A DNA stretch of 64,000 nucleotides from Shewanella sp. UCD-KL21. Lineage in GTDB: Bacteria; Pseudomonadota; Gammaproteobacteria; Enterobacterales; Shewanellaceae. Under the pieces are notes generated by a model. The model saw only the letters and a list, made by a program, of their open reading frames with translations. It had not been told where the DNA came from and searched no databases. Positions 47,798 to 59,344 of this stretch are shown one piece after another. The DNA lies in the NCBI RefSeq assembly GCF_001957135.1, contig NZ_MPHK01000002.1, positions 325,526 to 389,525 on the forward strand, written 5' to 3'. The stretch's first letter is position 1, and the number at the start of each line of letters is the position of its first letter. The translations under genes and the position numbers were made by a program.

Positions 47798-47842
47798 AAG
47801 TACTCGATAGCAGTGCTTTTAAGCATGCTTAAAAACCAAGCT

Positions 47843-48481
47843 TTACGCTAAATAGTCGTTATCTGTTAAATAGCGGATCACTTGTAAAGCGCACTGCTCA
47901 ATATCTTGCTCTTCGGTCTTCACATGGATTTCAGCCTGGGTCGGTGCATCATAGGCTGAGTCAATGCCGGTAAAGTGCTTTATCTCACCTGCTCTGGCTT
48001 TTTTATATAATCCTTTAGGGTCGCGTTGCTCGCAAATTGCTAGCGGAGTATCAATAAATATTTCGATAAATTCATCTGTTGCTAATAGGCTTCGCACCAT
48101 GTCGCGATCCGCTAAAAAAGGCGAAATAAAAGCAGTAGACACAATCAGCCCTGCATCGACAAATAGCTTTGATACTTCACCAACTCGTCGAATATTTTCA
48201 ACTCTGTCAGTATCAGTAAAGCTTAAGTCGCCATTTAGGCCATGGCGAACGTTATCACCATCGAGTACATAGGTTTTACAGTTTAGATCATGAAGCATTT
48301 TATCAACCGCGTTGGCAACTGTAGATTTACCAGAGCCACTTAAACCTGTGAACCATAAAACGGCAGGCTTATGGCCATTTAGCTTAATACGCTCAGCCCG
48401 AGACACACTGGCCAAGTGCCAAACAACATCGGTTGACTTGTCACCAAGCACATCAACGTCTTGGTAGGGTGTATTTGACAT
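47843..48481 (-). CDS. cysC: Adenylylsulfate kinase CysC
   Basis: 212 residues. P-loop [23 protein letters not shown] and FISPF are classic APS kinase motifs. It phosphorylates APS to PAPS in sulfate assimilation. Last gene of the leftward cysD-cysN-SLC13-cysC group; AAGGA precedes the ATG. Confidence 0.96.
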   Translation of the reverse strand: MSNTPYQDVDVLGDKSTDVVWHLASVSRAERIKLNGHKPAVLWFTGLSGSGKSTVANAVDKMLHDLNCKTYVLDGDNVRHGLNGDLSFTDTDRVENIRRVGEVSKLFVDAGLIVSTAFISPFLADRDMVRSLLATDEFIEIFIDTPLAICEQRDPKGLYKKARAGEIKHFTGIDSAYDAPTQAEIHVKTEEQDIEQCALQVIRYLTDNDYLA

Positions 48482-48555
48482 GATAATTCCTTGTTCACTC
48501 TTTTCGTTCTGTTAATACTGACAACTAATATGTTTATATTGCTTAAAGCTGCCCA

Positions 48556-50283
48556 CTAAAACGGGAAAAATATTGGCACGCTGATGGTCACAATTAAGCC
48601 GTAAACAATACTGACGGGCAAACCGACTTTAACAAAGTCTTTTATCTTATATTGCCCTGCATTAAAGACCATTAAATTGGTCTGATAACCGTAAGGGCTA
48701 ATAAAGCTGCCACTGGCGGCAAATGCCACTGTCATCACAAAGGGTAAAACATCCACCCCAAAACCGAGCGCTAAACTATAAGCAATGGGAAACATCAACG
48801 CTGCAGCGGCATTATTAGTCACTAATTCAGTCATAAGCCAAGTCAGTACATAAACTAAAATCAGCGCGATATAAGCATGTTGCTGACCGACATTTTGCTT
48901 AACCACATCGCCAATCAATTCGACAACACCTGCATTAACCAATGCATGGGAAAGTAAAATGGCTGAGGCCACAATGAGCCAAATATTGACGGGTAATCGG
49001 CGCATCACTTCATTAACGTTAAGTGACTGACTAAACACCAGAAGTCCTAATAAAATCACTAAGCCTTCAAGTAAATCAATCACCCCAAATGCAGCAAGGG
49101 CTATTGAGGTTAAAAAGCCACCGACCGATAACCATGCCCGCCAGCCGTTAAGGCGTATTTCAGTTTCTACGCCGCTAAGCACAATAAAGTTTTTGCTTAA
49201 ATTACGACGAGATTTAAAATCCTCACCGACAGATAACACTAAAAAGTCACCCGCTTGTAACTCGACTTCACCAAGTTTGCCAGAGACATTTTCGCCATCT
49301 CTGCGAATCGCCACCACGGCGGCATCAAATAGTGCTCTAAAGCCGACTTTCTTGAGTGTTTTTCTCACTAAAATACTTTCTTGCTTTACCACTACTTCAG
49401 TGAGGTTTGAGCCTTTTAAATCATTTTTATGGGCAAATGTTTCAAGCCCTGAAAACTGGCCTAATTGTCCTAGTTTTGCGATATCACCACTAAAAATAAG
49501 TCGGTCATTTTGTTGTAACACTTCTGTTGGCGCTACCGGAGTGATTAACCTGCCTTCTCTAACGACCTCGACCAAAAATAATGACTCTAAATGACGTAAA
49601 CCATTGGCCTCGACAGAACGGCCAATCAGCTCTGAATTTTCGATGATTTTTGCATCAATAAAATAGCCCTTATTACCATCAAGTGTCTGTTCATTTTCAG
49701 GTAAAAACCTCACAAAAACCGCTAAAACGGCCCCGCAACAAGTCACCAGTATTAGGCCGATGGCAGTAAAAGAGAAAAAGGCTAATGAATGCCCCTCCAC
49801 ATCAATATACAGACTATTTACAATCAAATTAGTTGAGGTGCCAATTAATGTCAGCGTGCCACCCAAAATTGCTGCGTAGGATAAAGGCAATAATAATTTA
49901 CTGGCAAAATGATGCGGGTTATTACGTATTGGCGATAAAAGCGTTGCTACCACAGCGGTATTATTAAGTAGCGCAGAACAAATCGTGGTAACACCAAAAA
50001 GCCGTATAAATGTGGCTTTATAGCCAACAACAATCACTTTTGACGCAATAACTCTCAGCAATCGGGTTTTCTCTAACGCGAAAGAGCAAATGATTAATAG
50101 AATGAGTGTGATTAAACCAGGATTGGCAATACTTGATAATAATTGCGTTTTAGACACTAGCCCAAGTGCAACTAAAGATAATAAGGTCACACCGCACACA
50201 GCAGCAGGTCGACTTTGAAATTTTAATAAACCACAAATCGTTAGTATGAAAATACTTATTGTTAAGTATGCATCTGTAGACAT
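48556..50283 (-). CDS. SLC13-family anion permease with two RCK-C domains
   Basis: 575 residues. Two blocks of hydrophobic helices (about 1-190 and 390-575) flank two tandem TrkA-C-like cytosolic domains (about 205-285 and 295-370), as in SLC13/DASS permeases. The position between cysN and cysC makes sulfate the likely substrate, replacing an ABC or CysZ importer (inference). It begins about 90 nt after the cysN stop, with a terminator-like hairpin between. Confidence 0.9.
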   Translation of the reverse strand: MSTDAYLTISIFILTICGLLKFQSRPAAVCGVTLLSLVALGLVSKTQLLSSIANPGLITLILLIICSFALEKTRLLRVIASKVIVVGYKATFIRLFGVTTICSALLNNTAVVATLLSPIRNNPHHFASKLLLPLSYAAILGGTLTLIGTSTNLIVNSLYIDVEGHSLAFFSFTAIGLILVTCCGAVLAVFVRFLPENEQTLDGNKGYFIDAKIIENSELIGRSVEANGLRHLESLFLVEVVREGRLITPVAPTEVLQQNDRLIFSGDIAKLGQLGQFSGLETFAHKNDLKGSNLTEVVVKQESILVRKTLKKVGFRALFDAAVVAIRRDGENVSGKLGEVELQAGDFLVLSVGEDFKSRRNLSKNFIVLSGVETEIRLNGWRAWLSVGGFLTSIALAAFGVIDLLEGLVILLGLLVFSQSLNVNEVMRRLPVNIWLIVASAILLSHALVNAGVVELIGDVVKQNVGQQHAYIALILVYVLTWLMTELVTNNAAAALMFPIAYSLALGFGVDVLPFVMTVAFAASGSFISPYGYQTNLMVFNAGQYKIKDFVKVGLPVSIVYGLIVTISVPIFFPF

Positions 50284-50316
50284 AAATAGAAACTAACCTC
50301 AACGATACAAAGTCAA

Positions 50317-50354
50317 AAAAAGCTGCAAGCTTACCAATCACGTTGCAGCTTTTT
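50317..50354 (-). terminator. Hairpin terminator inside the cys operon
   Basis: Stem AAAAAGCTGCAA / TTGCAGCTTTTT with a 14-nt loop, active on the minus strand, 17 nt after cysN and before the permease gene. It would reduce expression of the permease and cysC relative to cysDN. Confidence 0.85.
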
Positions 50355-50370
50355 GATAAAGCCTAGCTGC

Positions 50371-51777
50371 TTAGCCTATGACTTTTGCGCCCCAATGAGG
50401 GTAGTGTTTTCTAACCAGTGCATTAAATTCGATTTCAAATGCTGAAGGTTTAGTGTCAACGGTGGCAGCTTTGCCTTCTAATGAATGCCTTATCATCCCC
50501 GCACCCACGGTGACATTGGTGAGACGATCAATAATGATAAATGCACCTGTGGTTCGGTTTATATCATAAGCATCAAACTGCACCGCTTCATTGACTGCAA
50601 AATTACAGCTGCCCATTTCATTGAGCTCAAGTTGATGGGCATCAAATGTCTCTAGGGTGTTCACATCGACTTTGTGATTCACATTCTCGACATAGCCATA
50701 AACTGATTTGCTGCCCATTTTAATGGCATATTCACGGTCGACATGCAGAGGTTCTTCTGTCATCCACACCACATCGGCCTCGAAATGACGACTTGATGAT
50801 GGCAGCTCGTGAGGGCGAACCAGCATGTCACCACGGCTGATATCAATTTCATCTTCTAAAGTGATAGTGATTGCCATGCCGATAGTGGCTTTTTCAAGCT
50901 CGCCATCAAAGGTGACAATGGATTTAACTTTACTTTCTTTACCTGAAGGCAAGGTTTTGACGGTATCGCCAACGCGGATATCACCCGATGCAACCGTGCC
51001 ACAAAAACCGCGAAAATCGAGGTTTGGTCGATTAACGTATTGCACTTGCATACGAAATGGGTGGGTTTTATCTTTGGCAACCGACACGGTATTTAACAGT
51101 TTCATCATGGTTGAACCCGGGTACCAAGTCATGTTGGCACTCTCGTTGACAACATTGTCGCCCTTTAATGCTGAAATCGGCACAAAGCGAATATCGTTAA
51201 ACTGCAGGTTTTCAGCAAACTCACGATAGTCTTTCTTAATATTTTGATAAACGCTTTGGTCGTAATCCACCGCATCCATTTTATTGATAGCGATGATCAC
51301 GTGCTTAATGCCTAGCTGAGAGCAAATAAAGCTGTGACGGCGAGTTTGCACTTGCACCCCATGCCTTGCATCGATCAAAATAATCGCTAAATCAGCAGTC
51401 GAAGCGCCAGTTGCCATATTGCGGGTGTATTGCTCATGGCCTGGGGTATCAGCGATAATAAATTTACGTTGCTCGGTAGCAAAATAACGATAAGCCACAT
51501 CAATGGTAATACCTTGCTCACGCTCAGACTGTAAGCCATCAACCAATAAGGCTAAATCGAACGACTCATCGGTGGTATTAAAGCGCTTAGAGTCTTTTTC
51601 AATGGCCGCCATTTGATCTTCAAAAATCATTTTGCTGTCATACAGTAAACGGCCAATAAGGGTCGATTTACCATCATCAACACTGCCACAGGTTAAAATG
51701 CGCAGCATATCTTTATTTTCATGGACGTTTAAATAAGCTTCAATATCTGAAGCGATTAAAGCGGTATTAGACATCAT
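50371..51777 (-). CDS. cysN: Sulfate adenylyltransferase GTPase subunit CysN
   Basis: 468 residues. GTPase motifs [29 protein letters not shown] and INKMDAVD are complete, followed by two EF-Tu-like beta-barrel domains. With CysD it forms ATP sulfurylase, coupling GTP hydrolysis to APS formation. Two ATG codons start the frame; the second (51774) is better spaced from AAGGA. Confidence 0.97.
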   Translation of the reverse strand: MMSNTALIASDIEAYLNVHENKDMLRILTCGSVDDGKSTLIGRLLYDSKMIFEDQMAAIEKDSKRFNTTDESFDLALLVDGLQSEREQGITIDVAYRYFATEQRKFIIADTPGHEQYTRNMATGASTADLAIILIDARHGVQVQTRRHSFICSQLGIKHVIIAINKMDAVDYDQSVYQNIKKDYREFAENLQFNDIRFVPISALKGDNVVNESANMTWYPGSTMMKLLNTVSVAKDKTHPFRMQVQYVNRPNLDFRGFCGTVASGDIRVGDTVKTLPSGKESKVKSIVTFDGELEKATIGMAITITLEDEIDISRGDMLVRPHELPSSSRHFEADVVWMTEEPLHVDREYAIKMGSKSVYGYVENVNHKVDVNTLETFDAHQLELNEMGSCNFAVNEAVQFDAYDINRTTGAFIIIDRLTNVTVGAGMIRHSLEGKAATVDTKPSAFEIEFNALVRKHYPHWGAKVIG

Positions 51778-51895
51778 AAATTCCTTAAGCTAACGTGCTG
51801 CCCTAAGCGTATATTCAACTGCAGCACATTGGTCATGTAATGGTTCAAACAATCAGAAGTGCCAAACACTTCATAAAAATGAGGTTTAAAAAAGC

Positions 51896-52801
51896 CTAGA
51901 AATACCCTTCCATTTTTTTCTTTTCCATTGAACCGGATGAATCATTATCAATCACTCGTCCCTGACGCTCAGATGTTGTACACAGCAACATTTCTTGAAT
52001 AATCTCAGGTAATGTTTGTGCAACCGATTCAACTGCGCCGGTGAGTGGATAGCAACCTAATGTTCTAAAACGCACCATCTTATGCTCAATGACTTCGCCT
52101 TCTTCAAGCTCCATTCTGTCATCATCAACCATGATTAAGGTGCCATCACGTTCTAACACTGGTCTTTCTGCAGCTAAATAAAGTGATGGAATTTCAATAC
52201 CTTCAAGGTAAATATATTGCCAGATATCTAACTCAGTCCAATTTGATAATGGGAAAACGCGAATGCTCTCGCCTTTATCGACTTTACCGTTATAGATATT
52301 CCATAACTCAGGACGTTGGTTTTTAGGGTCCCATCTGTGCTTGTTATCGCGAAAAGAATACACACGCTCTTTGGCGCGGGACTTTTCTTCATCACGACGT
52401 GCACCGCCAAAAGCAGCATCAAAACCATGCATATCTAACGCTTGCTTTAAGCCCTCTGTTTTCATGATGTCGGTGTGCTTAGCACTACCATGAACAAACG
52501 GGCTACAGCCCATTTCTAAACCGCGTGGGTTTTTATGAACGATTAGGTCAAAGCCGTACTTTTCGGCCATTTGATCACGAAAAGCAATCATCTCTTTAAA
52601 TTTCCAGTTGGTATCAACGTGCATTAAAGGAAATGGAATTTTGCCGGGATAGAAAGCTTTACGCGCAAGATGCAATAAAACCGAGGAGTCTTTACCTACC
52701 GAGTAGAGCATGACAGGGTTATCAAATTCAGCGGCGACTTCACGCATAATTTGAATGGATTCTGCTTCAAGTTGCTTTAAATGAGTCAATTGTGTCGACA
52801 T
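51896..52801 (-). CDS. cysD: Sulfate adenylyltransferase catalytic subunit CysD
   Basis: 301 residues of the PAPS-reductase/ATP-PPase fold. [18 protein letters not shown] is the PP-loop, and [15 protein letters not shown] and [12 protein letters not shown] are CysD signatures. First gene of the sulfate activation operon; a 118-nt gap to cysN has only a weak hairpin. Confidence 0.97.
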   Translation of the reverse strand: MSTQLTHLKQLEAESIQIMREVAAEFDNPVMLYSVGKDSSVLLHLARKAFYPGKIPFPLMHVDTNWKFKEMIAFRDQMAEKYGFDLIVHKNPRGLEMGCSPFVHGSAKHTDIMKTEGLKQALDMHGFDAAFGGARRDEEKSRAKERVYSFRDNKHRWDPKNQRPELWNIYNGKVDKGESIRVFPLSNWTELDIWQYIYLEGIEIPSLYLAAERPVLERDGTLIMVDDDRMELEEGEVIEHKMVRFRTLGCYPLTGAVESVAQTLPEIIQEMLLCTTSERQGRVIDNDSSGSMEKKKMEGYF

Positions 52802-53200
52802 ATCTATTCCAATAAACCTTTAATAATTCATACGCTATAAACAGACTCACATGATGTGCTGAGCAGTATCATAACCATGATTGTTAATCCAAAGTTGCAT
52901 GCAATCATATTACCAGCATCAACTGATAGTAAAAGTTATTAATGAGTGGCTGACTATAACAAAAAGGAATAAAAAGGATGAAAAGGTTTGTTTGGAAAAA
53001 TGATCTAAAAAGTATTAACTCAACCATGCATTCATCTATGTGGTGATCATTACAATTGAAAAGTTAACTTTGAAAGGTTAGAGGCTAACCAATAACTTAG
53101 AAAGGATTAAGCAGGTTAACGAGATAATATTTTTCTCGTTTATGACTCAAACCGAGCTTAAGCATCATCTGTAAAGCGTTATACAAATCATTAAGACTGC
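52802..53200. other. cysD upstream region and rmlD downstream gap
   Basis: 399 AT-rich bases without an ORF. Should hold the cysDN promoter on the right of cysD. Small dyads GGTTAG-AGG-CTAACC (53076-53090) and ACGAGA...TCTCGT (53119-53139) are visible but not convincing terminators for rmlD. Confidence 0.4.
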
Positions 53201-54292
53201 TTATAGAGCATCAACATCGAGATTGTTAACCAAGGTTTTAATTGATGCTTGCCAATCACAAGTGTCGATACCCCAAGCCATTTTTATCTGCTGGCAATCT
53301 AGCACGCTGTAGGATGGCCGCTTGGCAGGCAAAGGATAGTCGTCTGTATCAATCCCCTTGAGTGTTGGAACTGTTAGTAGCTTACCTTGCATACTTGCCT
53401 CATCGACAATGGCTTTCGCTAAACCATACCAGCTGATCGCTGTATCGCCGCAGTAATGAAAAGTGCCCCAAACTGTTTTACCCTGCTGAATTTGCGCAGC
53501 GATGTTTAGTATCGCTTTTGCTAAATCGCCCGCATAAGTGGGACAACCAGCTTGATCGGCCACCATAGTCAATGTCGGTTTAGTTTTGGCTAATCGAATC
53601 ACCGTTTTGGCAAAGTTATGCCCAAACTCACTTATCAGCCAAGACGTTCGAATGATAATGTGTTGCGGCAAAATATCAGTAATACATTGCTCGCCGCGCC
53701 ATTTAGATGCGCCGTAACGATTTAATGGATTGGGTACGGCGGTTTCAGGATATGGGCTTGGACTCGTTTTAAGGGCAGCTTCAAGGCTCTTTTCAAAAGC
53801 ACAGTCAAGGCCACCAGCAAGCTTTGGCTCATCTATAGACAGCGTTGAATTCACCGCAGAGGATGACTGCCAGCCACTTTTGCCATCAAAGACATAATCC
53901 GTTGAGATATGAATAAGTGGAATAGATGCTTTTAGCGCCGCTAAGGCGAGATTCTTCGCCCCTGTGGCATTAACATCATCAGCGAGCTGTTGATGCGTTT
54001 CAGCCAGATCCACTTGAGTGTAGGCAGCGCAATTGATGATTAAATCGGGTTTTAGCCGATCAATCATTTCCATGACCGCATTAGCATCACTGATCTCTAA
54101 ATCTGATTTATCTGCCGTGAGAAGTTGTAGCTCATTTGGCATGTATTGAGATGACAAGTCAGTGTTAAGAAAGCTGCTAATATTTCTATGATTATTATCA
54201 TTATTCGTGGCTAAAAAGGCGTTATGATCCGCCACGCAGCCTCTGATACTCAAGCCTAATTGACCGTTAGCGCCTGTTAATAACAGCTTCAC
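53201..54292 (-). CDS. rfbD: dTDP-4-dehydrorhamnose reductase RmlD, extended
   Basis: 363-residue short-chain reductase making dTDP-L-rhamnose. GANGQLG, NCAAYTQVDLAE, STDYVFDG and YGASKWRGE are intact. About 60 residues longer than the usual 290-300: an Asn/Ser-rich insert near residues 25-55 and a Ser/Pro-rich insert of about 45 residues right after STDYVFDG, where the substrate pocket forms. Overlaps rmlC by 4 bp. Last gene of rmlBACD. Confidence 0.94.
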   Translation of the reverse strand: MKLLLTGANGQLGLSIRGCVADHNAFLATNNDNNHRNISSFLNTDLSSQYMPNELQLLTADKSDLEISDANAVMEMIDRLKPDLIINCAAYTQVDLAETHQQLADDVNATGAKNLALAALKASIPLIHISTDYVFDGKSGWQSSSAVNSTLSIDEPKLAGGLDCAFEKSLEAALKTSPSPYPETAVPNPLNRYGASKWRGEQCITDILPQHIIIRTSWLISEFGHNFAKTVIRLAKTKPTLTMVADQAGCPTYAGDLAKAILNIAAQIQQGKTVWGTFHYCGDTAISWYGLAKAIVDEASMQGKLLTVPTLKGIDTDDYPLPAKRPSYSVLDCQQIKMAWGIDTCDWQASIKTLVNNLDVDAL

Positions 54293-54870
54293 TTTGTGAC
54301 AACCGCTTTTTGGGTTAACTGCTGCTCATTGTGGATTGCTTTTAACGCCTGAAAAGACAAACCTTGTTGATCTTTAGCAGATTGAATGACCTCCCTAATA
54401 GGCCAGTCTATGGCTAAATCAGCATCATCCCAGCTAAGACAAGCTTCATTTTTAGGGTCATAATAATCGCTACACTTGTATTCAACATCACATACCGCTT
54501 CTAAGGCAACAAAGCCATGGGCAAAGCCTTCTGGCACCCATAATTGTCGTCGGTTGGTCTCAGATAACTCAACCCCAACCCAAGCGCCATAAGAGGATGA
54601 ATGTGGGCGGATATCAACAACCACATCGAACACTTTTCCTCTGACTACTCTCACTAATTTAGCTTGCGGCTTCTGGGTTTGAAAATGCAGACCTCGAAGC
54701 ACACCATAGCTTGAACGTGAGTAGTTATCCTGCACAAAGGGTTTGTTGGTGTTCAGTAACTGCTGATAACGTTGCTGCTGAAAAGTTTCCATAAAAAAGC
54801 CGCGTTCATCTTCAAACACTTGAGGTTCAATGATTTTGACATCAGGAATGATGGTATTAATAACGTTCAT
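54289..54870 (-). CDS. rfbC: dTDP-4-dehydrorhamnose 3,5-epimerase RmlC
   Basis: 193-residue cupin. EDERGFFMETFQQQRYQ, NYSRSSYGVLRGLHFQ and the catalytic VVDIR...WVPEGFAHGF are present, with a C-terminal extension beyond the typical 180. Third step of dTDP-L-rhamnose synthesis. Start overlaps the rmlA stop by 1 bp. Confidence 0.96.
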   Translation of the reverse strand: MNVINTIIPDVKIIEPQVFEDERGFFMETFQQQRYQQLLNTNKPFVQDNYSRSSYGVLRGLHFQTQKPQAKLVRVVRGKVFDVVVDIRPHSSSYGAWVGVELSETNRRQLWVPEGFAHGFVALEAVCDVEYKCSDYYDPKNEACLSWDDADLAIDWPIREVIQSAKDQQGLSFQALKAIHNEQQLTQKAVVTK

Positions 54871-55778
54871 TAACGATGCTCCTCAACGAGTTGGCTTAAG
54901 TAAGTGCCATATGCCGTTTTTTGATGAAATTGCGCTTGTTGCTCTAACTCATCAACAGATAACCAACCATTAATGAAGCCAATTTCTTCAAGACAGGCCA
55001 CCTTTAAGCCTTGGCGTTTTTCAATGGTCTGCACAAAATGACTTGCTTCAAGTAATGCGTCATGGGTTCCGGTATCAAGCCATGCAAACCCACGCCCTAG
55101 AATATCCACCGTTAAGGATTTTTTAGCCAAATAAGCCATATTCACATCGGTAATTTCAAGCTCACCTCGCCCTGATGGGCTAATGCTTTTAGCAATGTTT
55201 ACGACCTCATTATCGTAAAAATAAAGCCCAGTTACGGCAAAGTTGGTTTTAGGTGCTAGCGGCTTTTCTTCAATACTAAGCGCCATGCCATTATCGTCAA
55301 AATCAATAACCCCAAATCGCGCGGGATCGCTAACATGATAGCCAAAAACCGTTGCGCCGCTGCGCTTTGCTGTGGCTGATTTTAATTTTTCACTAAAACT
55401 TTGACCATAAAAAATATTATCCCCTAAAACTAACGCTACATTACTATCACCAATAAACGGCTCACCGATGATAAACGCCTGCGCTAAGCCCTCTGGCGCA
55501 GCTTGCTCTGCATAACTGAGCTTAATACCAAAGCGCTCACCGTTACCTAATAGACGTTGAAAACGCGGTAAATCTTCAGGGGTTGAGATCAGTAAAATGT
55601 CATTAATACCCGCCAGCATTAATACTGATAAGGGATAATAAATCATCGGCTTATCATAGACAGGTAATAACTGTTTTGAGGTGCCAAGGGTTAACGGAAA
55701 TAAGCGGCTGCCCGTGCCACCCGCTAAAATAATGCCTTTATAGACAGGCGTGCTGAGTTGACTCATAGATTGCTTCAT
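54870..55778 (-). CDS. rfbA: Glucose-1-phosphate thymidylyltransferase RmlA
   Basis: 302 residues. Nucleotidyltransferase motif [16 protein letters not shown], then [27 protein letters not shown] and EEKP. First committed step to dTDP-sugars. Couples to rmlB by a TAATG junction. Confidence 0.97.
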   Translation of the reverse strand: MKQSMSQLSTPVYKGIILAGGTGSRLFPLTLGTSKQLLPVYDKPMIYYPLSVLMLAGINDILLISTPEDLPRFQRLLGNGERFGIKLSYAEQAAPEGLAQAFIIGEPFIGDSNVALVLGDNIFYGQSFSEKLKSATAKRSGATVFGYHVSDPARFGVIDFDDNGMALSIEEKPLAPKTNFAVTGLYFYDNEVVNIAKSISPSGRGELEITDVNMAYLAKKSLTVDILGRGFAWLDTGTHDALLEASHFVQTIEKRQGLKVACLEEIGFINGWLSVDELEQQAQFHQKTAYGTYLSQLVEEHR

Positions 55779-56836
55779 TAACCCTTACCCAGCCGATTAA
55801 GACGGTAGTCACCAGTTAAGATCTGTTGCCACCAGCAAGGATTATCGATGTACCATTTTACCGTTGCAGCTAAACCCAACTTAAAATCGTGTTCGGGTTG
55901 CCAGCCTAACTGTGCTTGAATTTTCGATGCATCAATGGCGTAGCGACTATCATGACCCGGTCTATCGTCAACATAGGTAATTAACTCAGCATAAGATTGA
56001 CAGCCTTGCTTGGCCTCTGGTGCCAATTGCTCTAATAACTCGCAGATGCTGTTAACCACATCAATATTGGTTACTTGATTGAGACCACCAATATTGTAGC
56101 TTTGGCCTACTTCGCCATGTGTCAGCACTTGATAAAGGCCGCGGACATGATCCTCTACATGTAACCAGTCCCTTACTTGCAGGCCATTACCGTAAACGGT
56201 TAACGGTTTACCTGCTAAGGCATTCAAAATGGTGTGGGGGATCAACTTTTCAGGAAACTGATAAGGGCCATAATTGTTAGAGCAATGACTAACCACCACA
56301 GGCAAACCATAGGTACGGTGCCAGGCATTGACTAAATGATCGGAAGAAGCTTTAGAGGCAGAGTAAGGCGAGCTTGGTTTATATGAAGTTTGCTCTGAAA
56401 ATGGCGCTTCATCAGAGCTTAAGTCACCAAAAACCTCATCGGTTGAAATATGATGAAATCGAAATGCCGCTTTAGCATCAGTTGTTAGCGTGCTCCAATA
56501 CTCACGGCACACTTCAAGCAATGTGAATGTCCCTATGATATTGGTTTGCATAAAAGCACTGGCATTATCAATAGAGCGATCCACATGACTTTCTGCAGCA
56601 AGGTGCATTACCGCGGTAGGCTTAAACTGGTCAAAAACCTGTTTTACACTATTTGCATCACAAATATCTGCATGAACGAAGTGATACCGTTCTGAGTTCG
56701 CGACATCTTTTAATGAATCAAGGTTGCCTGAGTAACTTAAGGCATCAAGGTTCACGATAGATTCTTGAGTATGAGCTAACAAGTAACGTATTAAAGTGCT
56801 ACCAATAAAACCTGCACCACCTGTGATTAAAATCAT
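55778..56836 (-). CDS. rfbB: dTDP-glucose 4,6-dehydratase RmlB
   Basis: 352-residue extended SDR. NAD motif [40 protein letters not shown] (Tyr/Lys) and [14 protein letters not shown] are complete. First gene of the rml operon; its leader contains a 14-bp tandem repeat. Confidence 0.97.
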   Translation of the reverse strand: MILITGGAGFIGSTLIRYLLAHTQESIVNLDALSYSGNLDSLKDVANSERYHFVHADICDANSVKQVFDQFKPTAVMHLAAESHVDRSIDNASAFMQTNIIGTFTLLEVCREYWSTLTTDAKAAFRFHHISTDEVFGDLSSDEAPFSEQTSYKPSSPYSASKASSDHLVNAWHRTYGLPVVVSHCSNNYGPYQFPEKLIPHTILNALAGKPLTVYGNGLQVRDWLHVEDHVRGLYQVLTHGEVGQSYNIGGLNQVTNIDVVNSICELLEQLAPEAKQGCQSYAELITYVDDRPGHDSRYAIDASKIQAQLGWQPEHDFKLGLAATVKWYIDNPCWWQQILTGDYRLNRLGKG

Positions 56837-56869
56837 ACTCAGTAAACCTTCAACATTAAAATGACCTTT

Positions 56870-56925
56870 AAAGCACTTATATCAAAGCACTTATATCAAA
56901 GTGCTTACACCAAAGTGCTAATACC
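56870..56925. repeat. Four 14-bp tandem repeats in the rml leader
   Basis: AAAGCACTTATATC twice (56870, 56884), then AAAGTGCTTACACC (56898) and AAAGTGCTAATACC (56912). AAGCACTT and AAGTGCTT are reverse complements, so copies 1-2 can pair with 3-4 in a hairpin. Lies 34-89 bp upstream of rmlB. Confidence 0.85.
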
Positions 56926-56987
56926 CACGTGCCTGACGGGTATTATACGCCAATTATCAATAGAAATTGATGCCTAGCGCATAACAA

Positions 56988-57017
56988 AAATGCCAGAGTA
57001 TCAATACTCTGGCATTT
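56988..57017 (-). terminator. Terminator after glmM
   Basis: 13-bp stem AAATGCCAGAGTA / TACTCTGGCATTT with a 4-nt loop. On the minus strand the stem ends in a TTTTT run, 43 nt after the glmM stop. Confidence 0.9.
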
Positions 57018-57059
57018 AATAGCATAGATAAAATCTACCCTAATTGATAAGACAAATTA

Positions 57060-58415
57060 TTAACTTGCCGCTTTAACCACATCCGCAATTGCTTGGGCTT
57101 GGGTTTGAGTCATATCCGCATCAGTTGATTCAACCATCACGCGAATTAATGGCTCTGTGCCTGATTTACGCAATAACACGCGACCATTATCGCCCATCAC
57201 TTGCTCCGCGGCTGTTACAGCTTGCTGCACGGCATCAGAGGCAATGATCTCATCAGCGTTGTTAGCACTTAAGCGAACATTAATCAGCACTTGCGGCAGT
57301 TTTGTCATACCAGACTTAACTTCGGCTAAGCTTTTACCTGACTCAATAACAGCATCAAGCACTTGTAGCGATGCCACAATACCATCACCTGTTGTGGTGT
57401 GTTTAAGGCTTAAGATATGGCCAGAGCCTTCGCCGCCCAACATCCAACCAGTTTCTTTAAGCTGCTCAACCACGTAGCGATCGCCCACTTTAGCGCGAAT
57501 AAATGGAATATCCATTTCTTTAAGCGCCAGCTCTAAACCAAGATTTGACATCAAGGTACCGACAACGCCGCCGTTTAGCTCACCGGCTTGTTGAAACGCT
57601 TGCGCTAAAATAAAGATGATTTCATCGCCATCAACCACATGACCGTTTTGATCAACAAATAATACCCTGTCAGCATCGCCATCTAAAGCAATACCTAAGT
57701 CAGCTTCATGTATCATCACTGCAGTTTGCAGGCTATCAAGGTGAGTTGCGCCGCAGCGCTCATTAATGTTTAACCCATCAGGCTTATCATTAATGCTGAT
57801 CACTTCAGCACCTAACTCTGCATACACTTCTTTAGCGATGTGATACGCAGCGCCGTTAGCTGAATCAACGACGATTTTCAAACCCGCAAGGGATTTGTTT
57901 TTATCAAACGTCCCTTTACAAAACTCAATGTAACGCCCAGCAGCATCACCAATACGGCGCACTTTACCTAGTTTTGCCGAGTCCACACACGACATAGCGC
58001 CATGATTAATGGCTTGATCGAGTAGGTGTTCTATTTCTAATTCTTGCGCATCATTAAGCTTAGTGCCCGAGTTTGAGAACAGCTTAATGCCGTTATCATA
58101 ATAAGGGTTGTGCGATGCACTGATCACCACCCCAGCATCGGCTCTAAAGGTCGATGTTAAATAGGCAATCGCCGGCGTTGGCATAGGGCCAACTAAGGCG
58201 CAATTAATACCCGCGGCAGAAAAGCCGGCTTGCATAGCAGTTTCTAACATGTAACCACTAATACGAGTATCTTTACCGATAATCACTTCTTTGGTGCCTG
58301 CTGACGCTAAAACCGTCCCTGCAGCCCAACCTAACTTCATCGCAAAAGACGGGTTAATCGGAAAATCACCCACCTTTCCTCGTACACCATCGGTGCCAAA
58401 ATACTTACGAGACAT
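57060..58415 (-). CDS. glmM: Phosphoglucosamine mutase GlmM
   Basis: 451 residues from ATG 58415, which has GGAG 5 nt upstream; an ATG seven codons earlier would bury that site. Phosphoserine loop [23 protein letters not shown], metal loop ALDGDADR and [12 protein letters not shown] are complete. It makes glucosamine-1-phosphate for UDP-GlcNAc (peptidoglycan, LPS). Gammaproteobacteria usually keep glmM beside folP/ftsH; here it is alone next to rml, so it may be a second copy. Confidence 0.94.
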   Translation of the reverse strand: MSRKYFGTDGVRGKVGDFPINPSFAMKLGWAAGTVLASAGTKEVIIGKDTRISGYMLETAMQAGFSAAGINCALVGPMPTPAIAYLTSTFRADAGVVISASHNPYYDNGIKLFSNSGTKLNDAQELEIEHLLDQAINHGAMSCVDSAKLGKVRRIGDAAGRYIEFCKGTFDKNKSLAGLKIVVDSANGAAYHIAKEVYAELGAEVISINDKPDGLNINERCGATHLDSLQTAVMIHEADLGIALDGDADRVLFVDQNGHVVDGDEIIFILAQAFQQAGELNGGVVGTLMSNLGLELALKEMDIPFIRAKVGDRYVVEQLKETGWMLGGEGSGHILSLKHTTTGDGIVASLQVLDAVIESGKSLAEVKSGMTKLPQVLINVRLSANNADEIIASDAVQQAVTAAEQVMGDNGRVLLRKSGTEPLIRVMVESTDADMTQTQAQAIADVVKAAS

Positions 58416-59344
58416 AACAACTCCAAAAACCAACATTCCATATTGGTATAAAACTAAATAAGGTCACTTTTTTAAGTGGAGGCAAATTATATACGAAAAG
58501 GCAGTGCAATTACTCATCTAATTGTGACATTTTTAAGCCACTGCAATCTTTAATTGAATTTTGTGGCTTAAAGCAAAGCAGCAAAGTGATTTGCTGCAGC
58601 CTTACTGGTATTTAAACAATTCAAATATATAAAATGGTGATTATGTAGTGCTGCTATCTGAAGGCGTTAATTGGTATTTAAACTTGATGATAAAAAATCG
58701 TTACCTCCCTGAACACCTCATTGCATCAGGCTAAATTGATCTCTACTATTGGGCTCAAGTGCAAAGGTGAACAAACTAATAATAACGACCGTGACCTCGC
58801 AAAATTACGGGGCTGTAAATGCGATTATGTGAAACATAACAATCCCGTTCAAACACTTAGTACCACTAGGGATATAGATGCCATTTAAATTAATTTACAA
58901 ACGGCTTAGACAGTCAATTACACGTCTCAAAGGTGAACACCAATCTTGTAAGGACTATAATTGTCCTGACATTATCACTTGGTCATGACACTCATACAGA
59001 CTCTCAAAACATGTGTATCTGCAAGCATACAATACCTTTAGCAAACGATGCTCTATTTAGCGCCCCCATTGTAATGATCAAACCGAGATTAATCGTGGCA
59101 AGTTACGGTTCTGACATCGAAATTGGGCGCATAATTTCAATTAATTGATATAAGTACCTTCCTTCAATTTCCAGTCATCTTACTTTAGCTAGCGGTATAT
59201 TTAAGCGTCTCATTTACATGAGGTTTATAGTTTGAAACTTTGGTTCTACGGATCCTTATGCGTGGATCACAGCGATTTAGCGAGTGGTAAGGACTTACCA
59301 TAGTGCTATAATTTAATTATGGGATAATAAATGAGAGTACGGGA
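58416..59344. other. Long gene-poor region
   Basis: About 930 bases. The only longer frame (GTG 58933 to 59148) has no family resemblance and is not supported. No terminator, tRNA or repeat was recognised. The glmM promoter should lie at the left end. Confidence 0.45.

Noticed and set aside
44191..47800. Chromosomal-integron attC sites around the TA modules
   Set aside because: TA cassettes and GTTAT-type repeats made this tempting, but no GTTRRRY/RYYYAAC core pairs or integrase gene are visible and cassette orientation is not uniform.
58933..59148. 71-codon frame starting at GTG
   Set aside because: Odd composition, no recognisable motif, and no support besides length.
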